From Synechococcus sp. A10-1-5-1 (lineage in GTDB: Bacteria > Cyanobacteriota > Cyanobacteriia > PCC-6307 > Cyanobiaceae): a stretch of 64,000 nt of DNA. Made by a program: the position numbers and the translations under genes. Below, piece after piece: positions 34,582 through 43,560 of this stretch (the stretch's first letter is position 1; each line of letters starts with the position of its first letter). Below the pieces are notes generated by a model. It was not told the origin of the DNA, did no database searches, and saw only the letters and a program-made list of their open reading frames with translations. Location of the stretch: the NCBI RefSeq assembly GCF_023115425.1, contig NZ_CP096032.1:806001-870000 (forward strand). Direction: 5' to 3'.

Positions 34582-35907
34582 ATGCTTCCTGTCCTCCTGG
34601 CTTCAAGCCCCGCCGCCGCGCCCGTCCTGCGCCCGCAACAGGTCCGTCCTCTGCCGGGAAGCCTCGATGGGGTGTTGATGCTCAACGACAACAACCCCGA
34701 GTTGATCAGCGGACCGGGGATCCTGCTCTCCACCTTTGCGGGAGCCGGCCAGCTGGACCTGCCGCTCAGCGGTCGCTTCGATCTGTTTAGCCACCACGTT
34801 TACGCCGGTACCCCGGAGAAACAGGACTCGACCATCTGGTTAGCGGTTGTGGCCCAACCCCGGGGTGATCAACCGGTCCAGCTCACGCTCTTGAGCGGCT
34901 CAACCGCCCTCTCCCAGGCCACCGACGACCGCGAACCCCAGGCGCCTTTCCTTCCGCTACCCGAGCGGATGCGCCAAGACGGCTCCACCTACGCCGGACC
35001 TGGAAGTCGGGTCGCCACAGAACTGCTGCTGCGCCAACGCAACCCTCGCTTACCCAAACGCTGGGAGTTACGTCCCGGCGCACCCACCACCCTGCTGCTG
35101 CTGCCGATTCCGGTGCAGGGACTGGATCCCTTACTCAATGGCCGCAATCTGCAGCTCCGGCTGCAGGCCAGCGGAGCCATCAGCGTGGCCACCCTGGCCG
35201 CCTTTGGAGAGGGGGAAAAGCCTCCAAGCAAGGCCGCTCTGCAACAGCTCCTGGCCTCCGGCGTCCTGAGCCCCAAGGAGCACAAACCCACCCCGCGGGG
35301 CGCCCGAGGGCGCATGGTCTATTCCCGTGTCAGCGGCGTGCAAGTCGGCAGCACCTGGAGCGCCGTGATCACGGATCCTGGCCAACCTTGCCTCTCGAGT
35401 GCATCAGCTCCCATCTCCTGGCCGATTGCCTCACTGGAGCGCGGCACGCTGGGGACCGCTCAGGTGCAGACCGCAGAACTCAAGGCCCACTACCCCGGTA
35501 CCGCCTGGGCGGCCCATGGGAACTACGGCGTGGCCTACGACATCCGCATCCCGCTCTGCAACCGCTCCAAAAGCAGCACTGAACTCGCCGTCGCTCTGGA
35601 GTCACCGCTAAAAACCGACAAAGCCATCGGGGGACTGCGCTTCAACAGCACCCCGTCGCGCTCCGTGATGTTTCGAGGCACGGTCGAACTCAGCGGACTC
35701 GACGGTGAATCCAGCCGCCAGAGCTTTCATCTGGTCCAACGGGCCGGTCAGCAAGGACCTGAACTCGGCCGCATCAACGTGCCTGCAGGGGGCCGCCGGG
35801 ATCTGCGCGTGCGCCTGATCTACCCCGCCGATGCCACACCGCCCCAGGTCCTCAGCCTGCTGCCTGTGAAACAATCGCCAGCACCGCCAGACAGCCTCCA
35901 GCCGTGA
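34582..35907 (+). CDS. DUF3370 secreted protein
   Basis: The 441-aa product fits the cyanobacterial DUF3370 family. It begins with a short hydrophobic segment ending in AAA (residues 1-14) that may be a signal peptide, followed by LRPQQVRPLPGSLD. The body is beta-rich without a known catalytic motif. Function unknown. Its stop overlaps the chlI GTG by 4 bases, and it lies 11 bases after the serine hydrolase gene. Confidence 0.82.
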   Translation: MLPVLLASSPAAAPVLRPQQVRPLPGSLDGVLMLNDNNPELISGPGILLSTFAGAGQLDLPLSGRFDLFSHHVYAGTPEKQDSTIWLAVVAQPRGDQPVQLTLLSGSTALSQATDDREPQAPFLPLPERMRQDGSTYAGPGSRVATELLLRQRNPRLPKRWELRPGAPTTLLLLPIPVQGLDPLLNGRNLQLRLQASGAISVATLAAFGEGEKPPSKAALQQLLASGVLSPKEHKPTPRGARGRMVYSRVSGVQVGSTWSAVITDPGQPCLSSASAPISWPIASLERGTLGTAQVQTAELKAHYPGTAWAAHGNYGVAYDIRIPLCNRSKSSTELAVALESPLKTDKAIGGLRFNSTPSRSVMFRGTVELSGLDGESSRQSFHLVQRAGQQGPELGRINVPAGGRRDLRVRLIYPADATPPQVLSLLPVKQSPAPPDSLQP

Positions 35908-36992
35908 CGCAAGCCCGCAAGCGCAGGGTCTTTCCCTTCACCGCCATCGTGGGTCAGGAGGAGATGAAGCTGGCCCTGCTGTTGAACGTGATCGATCCCC
36001 GCATTGGCGGCGTGATGATCATGGGAGACCGCGGCACCGGCAAGAGCACCACGATTCGTGCCTTGGCTGATCTCCTGCCCGAGATCGACGTGGTGGCCGG
36101 CGACCCCTACAACAGTTCCGAGAGCGACCCCGATCTGCAGAGCAGCGAGGTGCGTCAGCGGGCCGAGCAGGGTGAGCAACTCCCCACCGAGAAGCGCCAG
36201 GTGCCGATGGTGGACCTGCCCCTGGGGGCCACCGAAGACCGCCTCTGCGGAACCATCGATATCGAGAAGGCCCTCAGCGAGGGTGTCCGCGCCTTTGAGC
36301 CCGGCCTGCTGGCCAAGGCCAACCGGGGCCTGCTCTACGTCGATGAGGTGAACCTGCTGGACGACCACCTCGTCGACGTGCTGCTCGACTCGGCTGCCTC
36401 CGGGTGGAACACCGTGGAACGCGAAGGCGTCAGCGTCCGCCACCCCGCCCGCTTCGTGCTGATCGGCTCGGGGAACCCCGAGGAAGGCGAACTGCGTCCC
36501 CAATTGCTCGACCGTTTCGGCATGAGCGTCGAGGTGCGGACCGTCCGCGACCCCGAACTGCGGGTACAGGTGGTGGACCAGCGCACCGCCTTTGACAACG
36601 ACCCCGACGGCTTCAACACCGCCGTCCAAGGCACCCAAGACGGCCTGCAGGCCCGGGTGGTCGAGGCCCAGAACCGCCTGCCCCATGTTCAGATCGACGA
36701 CGACCTGCGGGTGCGCATCTCCGCGATCTGCGGCGAGCTGGATGTCGATGGCCTGCGGGGCGACATCGTGACCAATCGGGCCGCCCGGGCCCTGGCCGCC
36801 TTCGAAGGCCGCACCGAGGTCACCGAAGACGACGTGGCACGCGTGGCCGCCTGCTGCCTGCGTCACCGCCTGCGCAAGGACCCCCTCGAGCAGATCGACT
36901 CGGGCGATCGTGTGGTCAAGGTCTTTTGCAAGGTGTTTGAGCGTCCAGAAAGCGGCGACAAGGCCGCCTTCGAATTGGCCCTCGCCGCCTAA
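35904..36992 (+). CDS. chlI: Magnesium chelatase ATPase subunit I
   Basis: ChlI is the AAA+ ATPase that powers Mg insertion into protoporphyrin IX with ChlD and ChlH. Walker A GDRGTGKST is at 41-49 and Walker B LLYVDEVNLL at about 142-151, with the sensor segment GSGNPEEG near 189. The length of 362 aa is normal. GTG at 35904. ruvC begins 6 bases after its stop. Confidence 0.97.
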   Translation: MTQARKRRVFPFTAIVGQEEMKLALLLNVIDPRIGGVMIMGDRGTGKSTTIRALADLLPEIDVVAGDPYNSSESDPDLQSSEVRQRAEQGEQLPTEKRQVPMVDLPLGATEDRLCGTIDIEKALSEGVRAFEPGLLAKANRGLLYVDEVNLLDDHLVDVLLDSAASGWNTVEREGVSVRHPARFVLIGSGNPEEGELRPQLLDRFGMSVEVRTVRDPELRVQVVDQRTAFDNDPDGFNTAVQGTQDGLQARVVEAQNRLPHVQIDDDLRVRISAICGELDVDGLRGDIVTNRAARALAAFEGRTEVTEDDVARVAACCLRHRLRKDPLEQIDSGDRVVKVFCKVFERPESGDKAAFELALAA

Positions 36993-36998
36993 AAGCCG

Positions 36999-37472
36999 TT
37001 GCGGATCCTCGGCATCGATCCCGGCCTCGCTCGCGTGGGCTATGGCGTGATTGATGTCGAGGAGGGTCCCGGCGGGGCTCAAACCATGCTTGATTGCGGC
37101 ATCATCCGCACCGACCCCGGCCGCAGCGATGGCGAGCGGATGGTCGAGATCGCCAAGGACCTACGGGTCCTGATCCGCACCTGGAGGCCTCAGCTAGCGG
37201 CTGTCGAGAAGTTTTTCTTCTACCGCTCCAGCACCACCATCTCGGTGGTTCAAGCCCGGGGGGTCCTGATGATGACCTTGGCGCGCTTTGCCATCCCGGT
37301 GGTGGAGTTCCCGCCCATGCAGATCAAGCTGGCCTTAGCCGGCCATGGCCATGCCGATAAGGACGATGTGCTCGACGCGGTGATGAGGGAGCTCAACCTC
37401 GACACCCCGCCGCGGCCCGATGACGCCGCGGATGCCCTGGCGGTTGCGCTCACCGGCTGGTTCCAGCGCTGA
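36999..37472 (+). CDS. ruvC: Holliday junction resolvase RuvC
   Basis: RuvC cleaves Holliday junctions made by RuvAB. The 157-aa protein has catalytic acids in the first ILGIDPG (Asp7), VEKFFFY (Glu near 68) and [11 protein letters not shown] (Asps near 113-120). The start is TTG at 36999; no ATG is available without losing ILGIDPG. The stop overlaps the next ATG (TGATG). Confidence 0.95.
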   Translation: MRILGIDPGLARVGYGVIDVEEGPGGAQTMLDCGIIRTDPGRSDGERMVEIAKDLRVLIRTWRPQLAAVEKFFFYRSSTTISVVQARGVLMMTLARFAIPVVEFPPMQIKLALAGHGHADKDDVLDAVMRELNLDTPPRPDDAADALAVALTGWFQR

Positions 37473-38056
37473 TGGATGGACAAAAAGCACAACTGCGCCA
37501 GGCGTTCAAGCAGCGCCGGCTGACGCTTCACGCAGCCTGCGCCCCAAGCCTTCGTGCCCAGGCGATCCAAGGGCTCCCCGGCCTGCTGCCTCCAGACCGC
37601 GCCCTCGGGCTCTACTGGCCCTTGAGCGGGGAAGTGGATCTGCGCTGTCTCGCCAAGCTGCCCGTCCTGGCGGGCCGGATTGCATTGCCCTGCATCGCCG
37701 GAGGGCGGTTGACCTATCGCCACTGGAGCCCTGGCGATCCCACCTCACCCGACGAGACGGGTATTCCCGCACCCACCTCTGCTGCGGCCAACCTCGAGGC
37801 CAGACAGATCGGTCTCCTACTCGCCCCAGCCCTGGCCTTCGATCAAGCGGGGGTCCGCCTGGGCTATGGCGGCGGCTGGTTCGATCGACTCCGGCAAACG
37901 CCCCCTTGGGACCAGGTGCCAGCGCTGGCCGTCGTTCCAAGCGGATGTCTGGTGGAGCAACTACCCGCAGACCCCTGGGATGTGCCCTTCCCCGGCTGGT
38001 TGGATGAGCAGGGTGTGCACTGGCGGCCTGAGTTGCAACCTGTTGAGCAACCTTGA
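37472..38056 (+). CDS. 5-formyltetrahydrofolate cyclo-ligase
   Basis: This enzyme converts 5-formyl- to 5,10-methenyl-tetrahydrofolate with ATP, returning a storage folate to the folD reactions. The 194-aa product has the family GVRLGYGGGWFDR motif at about residues 127-139 and an N-terminal basic Lys/Arg helix. It is coupled to ruvC by overlap of stop and start. Confidence 0.93.
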   Translation: MDGQKAQLRQAFKQRRLTLHAACAPSLRAQAIQGLPGLLPPDRALGLYWPLSGEVDLRCLAKLPVLAGRIALPCIAGGRLTYRHWSPGDPTSPDETGIPAPTSAAANLEARQIGLLLAPALAFDQAGVRLGYGGGWFDRLRQTPPWDQVPALAVVPSGCLVEQLPADPWDVPFPGWLDEQGVHWRPELQPVEQP

Positions 38057-38115
38057 AGCCAGGGCGCAGCGACGCACTGAATTTGGCAGGATCGATTCAG
38101 TTCACGGCGGAACCA

Positions 38116-38292
38116 GTGGATTTCACAGGCAACGACGCAATCCCCTCCGCCATCAATGCTGGTCGTCCATCCGCGGCGGCGGAGCTGAAGGGGCGCAATG
38201 AGAGCAGCAACGCCCTCTCGATGATGGTGAGCTCCATGGTGCACATGGTTCAAGCCGGCCAAACCAAGACAGACGGCCACTGGTCCGCTTAA
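38116..38292 (+). CDS. Small hypothetical protein
   Basis: A possible 58-residue protein starting with GTG at 38116, which has a GGA element eight bases upstream. The open frame also extends back to TTG at 38053. The C-terminal part (ESSNALSMMVSSMVHMVQ) could form a short amphipathic helix. Codon use fits a coding sequence, but I recognise no family and cannot exclude a chance frame in the 256-base gap before the next gene. Confidence 0.35.
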   Translation: MDFTGNDAIPSAINAGRPSAAAELKGRNESSNALSMMVSSMVHMVQAGQTKTDGHWSA

Positions 38293-38318
38293 GTCCTGAG
38301 CAGCAGCCCTGATTGCAG

Positions 38319-38771
38319 ATGCGACCCACCTTCGTTCTCTGCGCCTTCACTCCCGTCCTGATCTGGGCAACAGCCCATTCGGCCAAGGCCCATGGGATTG
38401 AGAGCAGCATCAGCCAGCTCGAGAGCCTCAATAGACAACTGGTGCTCCAAAGCCAGTTCTCCACTGGAGAGCCGACCAGCGATGCCGTCGTGCGCCTGAT
38501 TGCCCCGGATGGCAGCCAGCACGACCTGGGTCGGACCGATGCAGCAGGGCGACTGAGCTTCGCCCTGCCCATGGGCAGCCAAGGCGCCTGGGAACTGCAG
38601 GTGGATGGCGGCCCAGGCCACCGCGACTACCTCGAGATGCCGGTTCAGGCCGGTCAAGTCCAGGTCGATCAAATCAGCACTGGTCCCCAGACACGACCTC
38701 TGCTGTGGCTCAGTGCCTTCGGTGCAACTGCCATGCTGCTTGGACTTCAGCGCACTCGACGCAACCGTTAA
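38319..38771 (+). CDS. Secreted/membrane protein, NikL-like
   Basis: The 150-aa product has a signal peptide (about residues 1-23, cleaving near AKAHG), a beta-sandwich-like domain with VVRLIAPDG and GRLSFALP segments, and a C-terminal membrane helix (about 126-142) followed by RRNR. This resembles NikL/CbiK-type accessory subunits of ECF nickel or cobalt transporters, a tentative call. ATG at 38319 follows TTG at 38313. Confidence 0.6.
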   Translation: MRPTFVLCAFTPVLIWATAHSAKAHGIESSISQLESLNRQLVLQSQFSTGEPTSDAVVRLIAPDGSQHDLGRTDAAGRLSFALPMGSQGAWELQVDGGPGHRDYLEMPVQAGQVQVDQISTGPQTRPLLWLSAFGATAMLLGLQRTRRNR

Positions 38772-39193
38772 TGGCCACCGGCAGCCAGAAGCTCGACCAA
38801 ATCGTGGACCGCCTCAAAGGGACCGCTGATCCCAAACGGCGCTACGAGTACGTGCTCTGGCTCGCCAAGAAGTTGGAGCCCCTGCCGGAGGAATTCCGCA
38901 ACGACGTCTTCAAGGTCAAGGGCTGCGTCTCTCAGGTCTACGTCGTGGGGCAGCTGGTGGACGGAAAACTCCATTGGCAGGGTGACTCTGACGCCGCCAT
39001 TACCAAAGGACTACTGGCCCTCTTAATCGAGGGCACCGAGGGCCTCGATCCCGCCGCCCTGGCTGGCATTGATCCGGCCTTCTTGAGTGAGACCGGCCTG
39101 CAGGCAAGCCTGACCCCGTCTCGGGCCAATGGCTTTCTCAACATCTTCAAGATGATGCAAGCCCAAGCCAGCGCCCTCAACCCCGCGGCTTAA
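38771..39193 (+). CDS. sufE: Cysteine desulfuration protein SufE
   Basis: SufE takes sulfur from the cysteine desulfurase SufS for Fe-S cluster assembly. The 140-aa protein has the acceptor Cys52 in KVKGCVSQVY and the typical LEPLPEEFR segment. ATG at 38771 overlaps the stop of the upstream gene by 1 base. Photosystem I, Rieske and ArsS-type proteins in this genome all need Fe-S clusters. Confidence 0.93.
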   Translation: MATGSQKLDQIVDRLKGTADPKRRYEYVLWLAKKLEPLPEEFRNDVFKVKGCVSQVYVVGQLVDGKLHWQGDSDAAITKGLLALLIEGTEGLDPAALAGIDPAFLSETGLQASLTPSRANGFLNIFKMMQAQASALNPAA

Positions 39194-39242
39194 AAGCGGG
39201 AAGGCCAATTTCTAGGATCATTCCTTTCAGATCGGCGTCAGG

Positions 39243-40553
39243 ATGACCATCGGCATCGGCTTGCTCGGGCTCGGCACTGTGGGAGCAGGCGTTGCGGAAA
39301 TCCTGCAGACCCCAGACGGTCGCCACCCGCTCGTGGCAGATCTGGAGCTCAAACGCGTGGCCGTGCGGGATCTCAACCGCCCTCGGCCGATTGAACTGCC
39401 CGGCGAGATTCTCTGCACCGATCCCCAAGCGGTCGTTCAGGACCCCGCGGTGGACATCGTCGTGGAAGTCATGGGTGGCCTCGAGCCCGCCCGCAGCTTG
39501 ATTCTGGCGGCGATTGCGGCAGGAAAGCCAGTCGTCACGGCCAACAAGGCCGTGATCGCCCGCCACGGCGAAGAGATTGCTGCTGCCGCCGCCGACAAAG
39601 GCGTCTATGTCCTGATCGAAGCCGCCGTTGGCGGCGGAATCCCGATCATCGAGCCCCTCAAGCAATCCCTGGGCGGCAACCGGATCCAACGGGTGAGCGG
39701 GATCATCAACGGCACCACCAACTACATCCTCAGCCGGATGGCGGATGAGGGCGCGGCCTATGCCGAGGTGCTCGCCGATGCCCAACGGCTGGGCTATGCC
39801 GAAGCCGATCCCGCCGCCGATGTGGGCGGTGGTGATGCCGCCGACAAGATCGCCATCCTCTCGGGCCTGGCCTATGGAGGCCCGATCGAGCGCGCCGCGA
39901 TTCCGACCGAAGGCATCGATCGTCTGGATGGCTGCGATGTGAACTACGCCGACCAACTGGGCTATGTCGTGAAGCTCGTGGCCCAAGCGAAAAATCTGGG
40001 CACCGCCAGCGATGGCACCGTGCAACTGGATGTGCGGGTCAGCCCCACCCTTCTGCCCAAGGATCACCCCTTGGCCGGTGTCCACGGCGTGAACAACGCG
40101 ATCCTGGTGGAAGGCGACCCCGTCGGCCGGGTGATGTTCTACGGCCCAGGAGCAGGGTCCGGCCCCACCGCTTCCGCTGTGGTGGCTGACATCTTGAACA
40201 TCGCCGGCATCCGGGCTGCCACCGGTAACAACGGCGGACTCGACCCCCTGCTGGCGGCCAGCCGCTGGCGGAACTGCGCCTTGGTGGATGCCGGTGAAAC
40301 CCTGCAGCGGCACTACGTGCGTCTGCAAACCGGTGATGAAGCAGGCGTGATTGGGCGGATTGGAAGCTGCTTTGGCGACCAGGGCGTCTCCATCCGCTCC
40401 ATCGTCCAATTCGAAACCTCCGGAGAGGCCACCGACGCCGAAATCGTGGTGATCACCCATGAGGTGAAGCAACAGCATTTTGCCAATGCCCTGGCGGCAA
40501 TCAAGGCGCTTCCCGAGGTGAAGGCCGTCGCCGCCTGCCTGCCGACGTTGTAG
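39243..40553 (+). CDS. hom: Homoserine dehydrogenase
   Basis: The 436-aa enzyme reduces aspartate semialdehyde to homoserine for threonine and methionine synthesis. The NAD(P)-binding GLGTVGAGV is at residues 9-17, the catalytic domain has GIINGTTNYIL near 155-165, and a C-terminal ACT domain (about 355-430) points to threonine feedback control. It begins 49 bases after sufE. Confidence 0.96.
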   Translation: MTIGIGLLGLGTVGAGVAEILQTPDGRHPLVADLELKRVAVRDLNRPRPIELPGEILCTDPQAVVQDPAVDIVVEVMGGLEPARSLILAAIAAGKPVVTANKAVIARHGEEIAAAAADKGVYVLIEAAVGGGIPIIEPLKQSLGGNRIQRVSGIINGTTNYILSRMADEGAAYAEVLADAQRLGYAEADPAADVGGGDAADKIAILSGLAYGGPIERAAIPTEGIDRLDGCDVNYADQLGYVVKLVAQAKNLGTASDGTVQLDVRVSPTLLPKDHPLAGVHGVNNAILVEGDPVGRVMFYGPGAGSGPTASAVVADILNIAGIRAATGNNGGLDPLLAASRWRNCALVDAGETLQRHYVRLQTGDEAGVIGRIGSCFGDQGVSIRSIVQFETSGEATDAEIVVITHEVKQQHFANALAAIKALPEVKAVAACLPTL

Positions 40554-40715
40554 TGGCAGCGGACCGGGCACCTGGGCCAGAGTCTTGGGATCGGTTGATG
40601 CCGTTCCCCTGACCCAACCGCAGTTTTGTAGCTCTTCAAACGTTTTGAGGGCAAACGACGCGGAATCCTGGGCGGGTCAGCTGGTTTGAGCCTCGGCCTC
40701 ACTATTGCGTTGGCC

Positions 40716-40925
40716 ATGACCTCAGTAAGCCCCTCTCGCCACGTCCATCAGGGCGATTGCGTCACCCTGTTCAGTGATTCCCACACCTATCAAGTGGTGG
40801 GAATCGATGACAGCCATGACCGCTGCTGGGTGCGGCGTTGGCCCCTGGCCCGCCACGGCTGCCCGGTCTTTGAAATTTCTCTGCAACAGCTCGCGGGCCG
40901 CCAAGCGCTCAGCCCCGCAAATTGA
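40716..40925 (+). CDS. Small conserved hypothetical protein
   Basis: A 69-aa soluble protein beginning MTSVSPSRHVHQG at ATG 40716 (an in-frame TTG at 40686 is possible). It contains HVHQGDCVTL and DDSHDRCWVRRWPL, a pattern that looks like a small beta-barrel fold rather than random sequence. The 160-base gap upstream holds no gene. Function unknown. Confidence 0.55.
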   Translation: MTSVSPSRHVHQGDCVTLFSDSHTYQVVGIDDSHDRCWVRRWPLARHGCPVFEISLQQLAGRQALSPAN

Positions 40926-40996
40926 AGTCTTGGGGCTTGAATGGGGTCGCTTAGCCCAAGCGCCCCATCACTCGCCTTCCTGCTGTTGCCGGCCTA

Positions 40997-42544
40997 GTGG
41001 CCATGCTGCCGGCCCTGCAGCTGTTGATGGGCTGCCAACCACCCCATCCCGCCGGCCAGCTGGTGGTGGCCAACAAGAGCAGCCTCGAATCCGTCGATCC
41101 GGTGGATGTCTACTTGTTGGCCGGAACGCAGTTGCTCAGCGCCGTCGGCGACCCGCTCTACGCAGCCGATCGGCAAGGCCAACTCCAGCCAAGGCTTGCC
41201 ACAGCTCTACCGCAATTCAGCGCGGACGGCCTCAGCGCTCGCATCCCCCTACGCCAGGGCGTTCGCTTCCACGACGGGACCCGCTTCGACGCCGAGGCGA
41301 TGGTGTTCAACCTCAATCGCTTTCGGCGACTGGGAAAACTCAGCTACCTGCTGGATGACCGAATCCGCTCGGTTCGCAGCGTGGGGCCGTACACGATTGA
41401 AGTCCGTCTGACACGCCCCTACCGCGCCCTGGCGGCCCTACTGAGTTCGATCACCTTCACCCCTGTTTCACCAACGGCCTACCAGGACTACAGCGAGCGC
41501 TCCTTGACGGGGCGCTTTGTCGGCACCGGTCCCTACCGCTTGGTGAGCTACAGCCCGCGCAAACAGCAGTTGCTGCCGTTTGCGGGCTACTGGGGTGAGC
41601 CCGCCAAGAACGCTGGAATCAACCTGATCACCCTGAGCAACTCCACGGCGCTGTTTGGTTCTCTCGTCAGCGGCGAAGTGGACCTCTTGATTTCTAGTGG
41701 CCTCGAGAGCGACCAGCAGCAGGCCCTCGATGCCCGCGTTGCCCGCGGTGAGCTAGTCAGCGGAGAAGGTCCGGCGATCGAGATCGCCTTGATGGCCCTC
41801 AACAGTCAACGCCCGCCCTTCAACCGCAGAACGCTGCGTCAAGCGGTGGCCCTGAGCCTGGATCGCCGGCTGATCAGCCAACGGGTGAGTTTTGGCATGA
41901 GTGAACCCCTCCGTTCCCTTGTGCCACCGCCGCTCGCAGGCTCGCGCCCCCCGAGCTGGCCGGCCTACGACCCCAAAGCTGCTCGAGCGCTGTACGCCAA
42001 GGAGGGCTTCTGCGCAGGGAAACAACTGACCCTGCCACTGACCTTCCGCTCGAACCATGCCTCCGATCGGCTTTTTGCCCTCACCTGGCAGGCCCAATTG
42101 CGACGGGACCTGGGGGATTGCGTCCGGCTGGAGATCACCGGGGTGGAGTCCACAAGTGCCTACCGGCAGCTGGCGCAGGGGGTCTTTCCGATGATCATCT
42201 ACGACTGGATTGGCGATTACCCCGATCCCGACACCTACCTGGCTCCCTTGCTGGGCTGCCGCAAAAGCGAAGGCGACCATTGCCTCTCAGGCAGCAGCGT
42301 TGATTCGGGAAGCTTCTGGACCAAGCCCGGCCTGCAACAACAGCTCCAGGCCAGTGAAAGCCGCTCTGGACAGGCACGCCGGTCCACCTTGTTGAGGATC
42401 CAACGGGAGACCGCAATCGGGGCCTCGTTTGTTCCCCTCTGGCAGGTCAATGCCCGCGCCTGGGGCCAACGGAGCTTGCGTGCGCCCCAATTTGATGGCT
42501 CTGGGCGGGTGATCCTGCAGCAGCTGGAGCAGGTCAAGCGATGA
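40997..42544 (+). CDS. Peptide-type ABC transporter substrate-binding lipoprotein
   Basis: The 515-aa protein fits the family 5 (DppA/OppA-like) binding proteins: LESVDPVDVYLLAGTQLL near residues 31-48, RFHDGTRFDAEAMVFNL, and CVRLEITGVE. A lipobox LLMGC near residues 9-13 marks a lipoprotein. The signal peptide is odd: GTG at 40997 leaves only 12 residues before the Cys. The permease gene follows with a 4-base overlap. Confidence 0.88.
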   Translation: MAMLPALQLLMGCQPPHPAGQLVVANKSSLESVDPVDVYLLAGTQLLSAVGDPLYAADRQGQLQPRLATALPQFSADGLSARIPLRQGVRFHDGTRFDAEAMVFNLNRFRRLGKLSYLLDDRIRSVRSVGPYTIEVRLTRPYRALAALLSSITFTPVSPTAYQDYSERSLTGRFVGTGPYRLVSYSPRKQQLLPFAGYWGEPAKNAGINLITLSNSTALFGSLVSGEVDLLISSGLESDQQQALDARVARGELVSGEGPAIEIALMALNSQRPPFNRRTLRQAVALSLDRRLISQRVSFGMSEPLRSLVPPPLAGSRPPSWPAYDPKAARALYAKEGFCAGKQLTLPLTFRSNHASDRLFALTWQAQLRRDLGDCVRLEITGVESTSAYRQLAQGVFPMIIYDWIGDYPDPDTYLAPLLGCRKSEGDHCLSGSSVDSGSFWTKPGLQQQLQASESRSGQARRSTLLRIQRETAIGASFVPLWQVNARAWGQRSLRAPQFDGSGRVILQQLEQVKR

Positions 42545-43560
42545 GCCGCCGCCATCACCTCTGGGGCTACCTGCTGAGCCGTCTGGCCCTCGTGCCCGTG
42601 ATGCTCTGGCTGATCGCCAGCCTGGTGTTCCTCCTGCTTCGAGTAGCGCCTGGCGATCCCATCGATGCCCTGCTCGGTCCACGGGCGCCGCAGGCCGCAC
42701 GGGAGGCCCTCAGGCAGCAACTGGGCCTCGATCAAAGCCTCCCGGTGCAGTACGGCCAGTACCTCAATGACCTCCTGCACGGCCAGTTAGGCACCTCCCT
42801 GACCAACCAGGAGCCCGTGACGGCGGTGATTGCCCGCAGCCTTCCCGCCAGCCTGGAGCTGGGCCTAACGGCCCTGCTGATCGCGGCGGTCGTTGGACTC
42901 GCCGTGGGCTTCAGCGGCATCGCCCGACCGGAGGGAAAGCTCGACCTCTCGGCCCGGCTCTATGGGATTGGCACCTACGCCATGCCTCCGTTTTGGGCCG
43001 CGATGATGGTCCAACTGGTGTTTGCGGTCTGGCTGGGCTGGCTCCCAGTGGGCGGACGCTTCCCGGCCACCTTGATTCCTCCTGAGGGCAGTGGCTTTTA
43101 CCTGCTCGACAGCCTGCTGCAGGGCAATGGCCAGCAGTTTTGGGGAACGATCCGACATCTGGTGCTGCCGGCCAGCACCTTGGGCATCCTGCTGAGCGGC
43201 ATCTTTGCCAACGCCCTGCGCCTCAATCTGCGGCGGGCCTTGGATTCCGACTACGTGGAGGCAGCCCGCAGCCGCGGCCTCAGTGAACGCCGCGTCGTAC
43301 TCCGCCATGCCCTACCCAATGCCCTACTGCCGGTGTTGACCATTGCCGGCATCACTGTGGCCTCCTTGATCGGCGGGGCCCTGCTGATCGAGGTGACCTA
43401 TTCCTGGCCTGGGGTGGCTTTCCGTCTTCAAGAAGCAATCAGCCAACGCAACTACCCCGTCGTCCAAGGGATCGTGGTGGTCGTGGCCAGCCTCGTCGTG
43501 GCGGTCAGCGTTCTGGTGGACCTGCTGGTGGCGCTGTTGGATCCGCGCGTGAAGTTCTGA
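42541..43560 (+). CDS. Peptide-type ABC transporter permease (DppB-like)
   Basis: The 339-aa product has six helices and the DppB/OppB features: the N-terminal RLALVPVMLWLIASLVFLLLR, ALNDPRxP-type GDPIDALLGP, the EAA loop EAARSRGLSERRVV near 241-254, and HALPNALLPV. It overlaps the binding-protein gene by 4 bases. No DppC, DppD or DppF homologue is in the window, so the transporter is incomplete here. The last 56 bases overlap the convergent hydrolase gene. Confidence 0.9.
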   Translation: MSRRHHLWGYLLSRLALVPVMLWLIASLVFLLLRVAPGDPIDALLGPRAPQAAREALRQQLGLDQSLPVQYGQYLNDLLHGQLGTSLTNQEPVTAVIARSLPASLELGLTALLIAAVVGLAVGFSGIARPEGKLDLSARLYGIGTYAMPPFWAAMMVQLVFAVWLGWLPVGGRFPATLIPPEGSGFYLLDSLLQGNGQQFWGTIRHLVLPASTLGILLSGIFANALRLNLRRALDSDYVEAARSRGLSERRVVLRHALPNALLPVLTIAGITVASLIGGALLIEVTYSWPGVAFRLQEAISQRNYPVVQGIVVVVASLVVAVSVLVDLLVALLDPRVKF

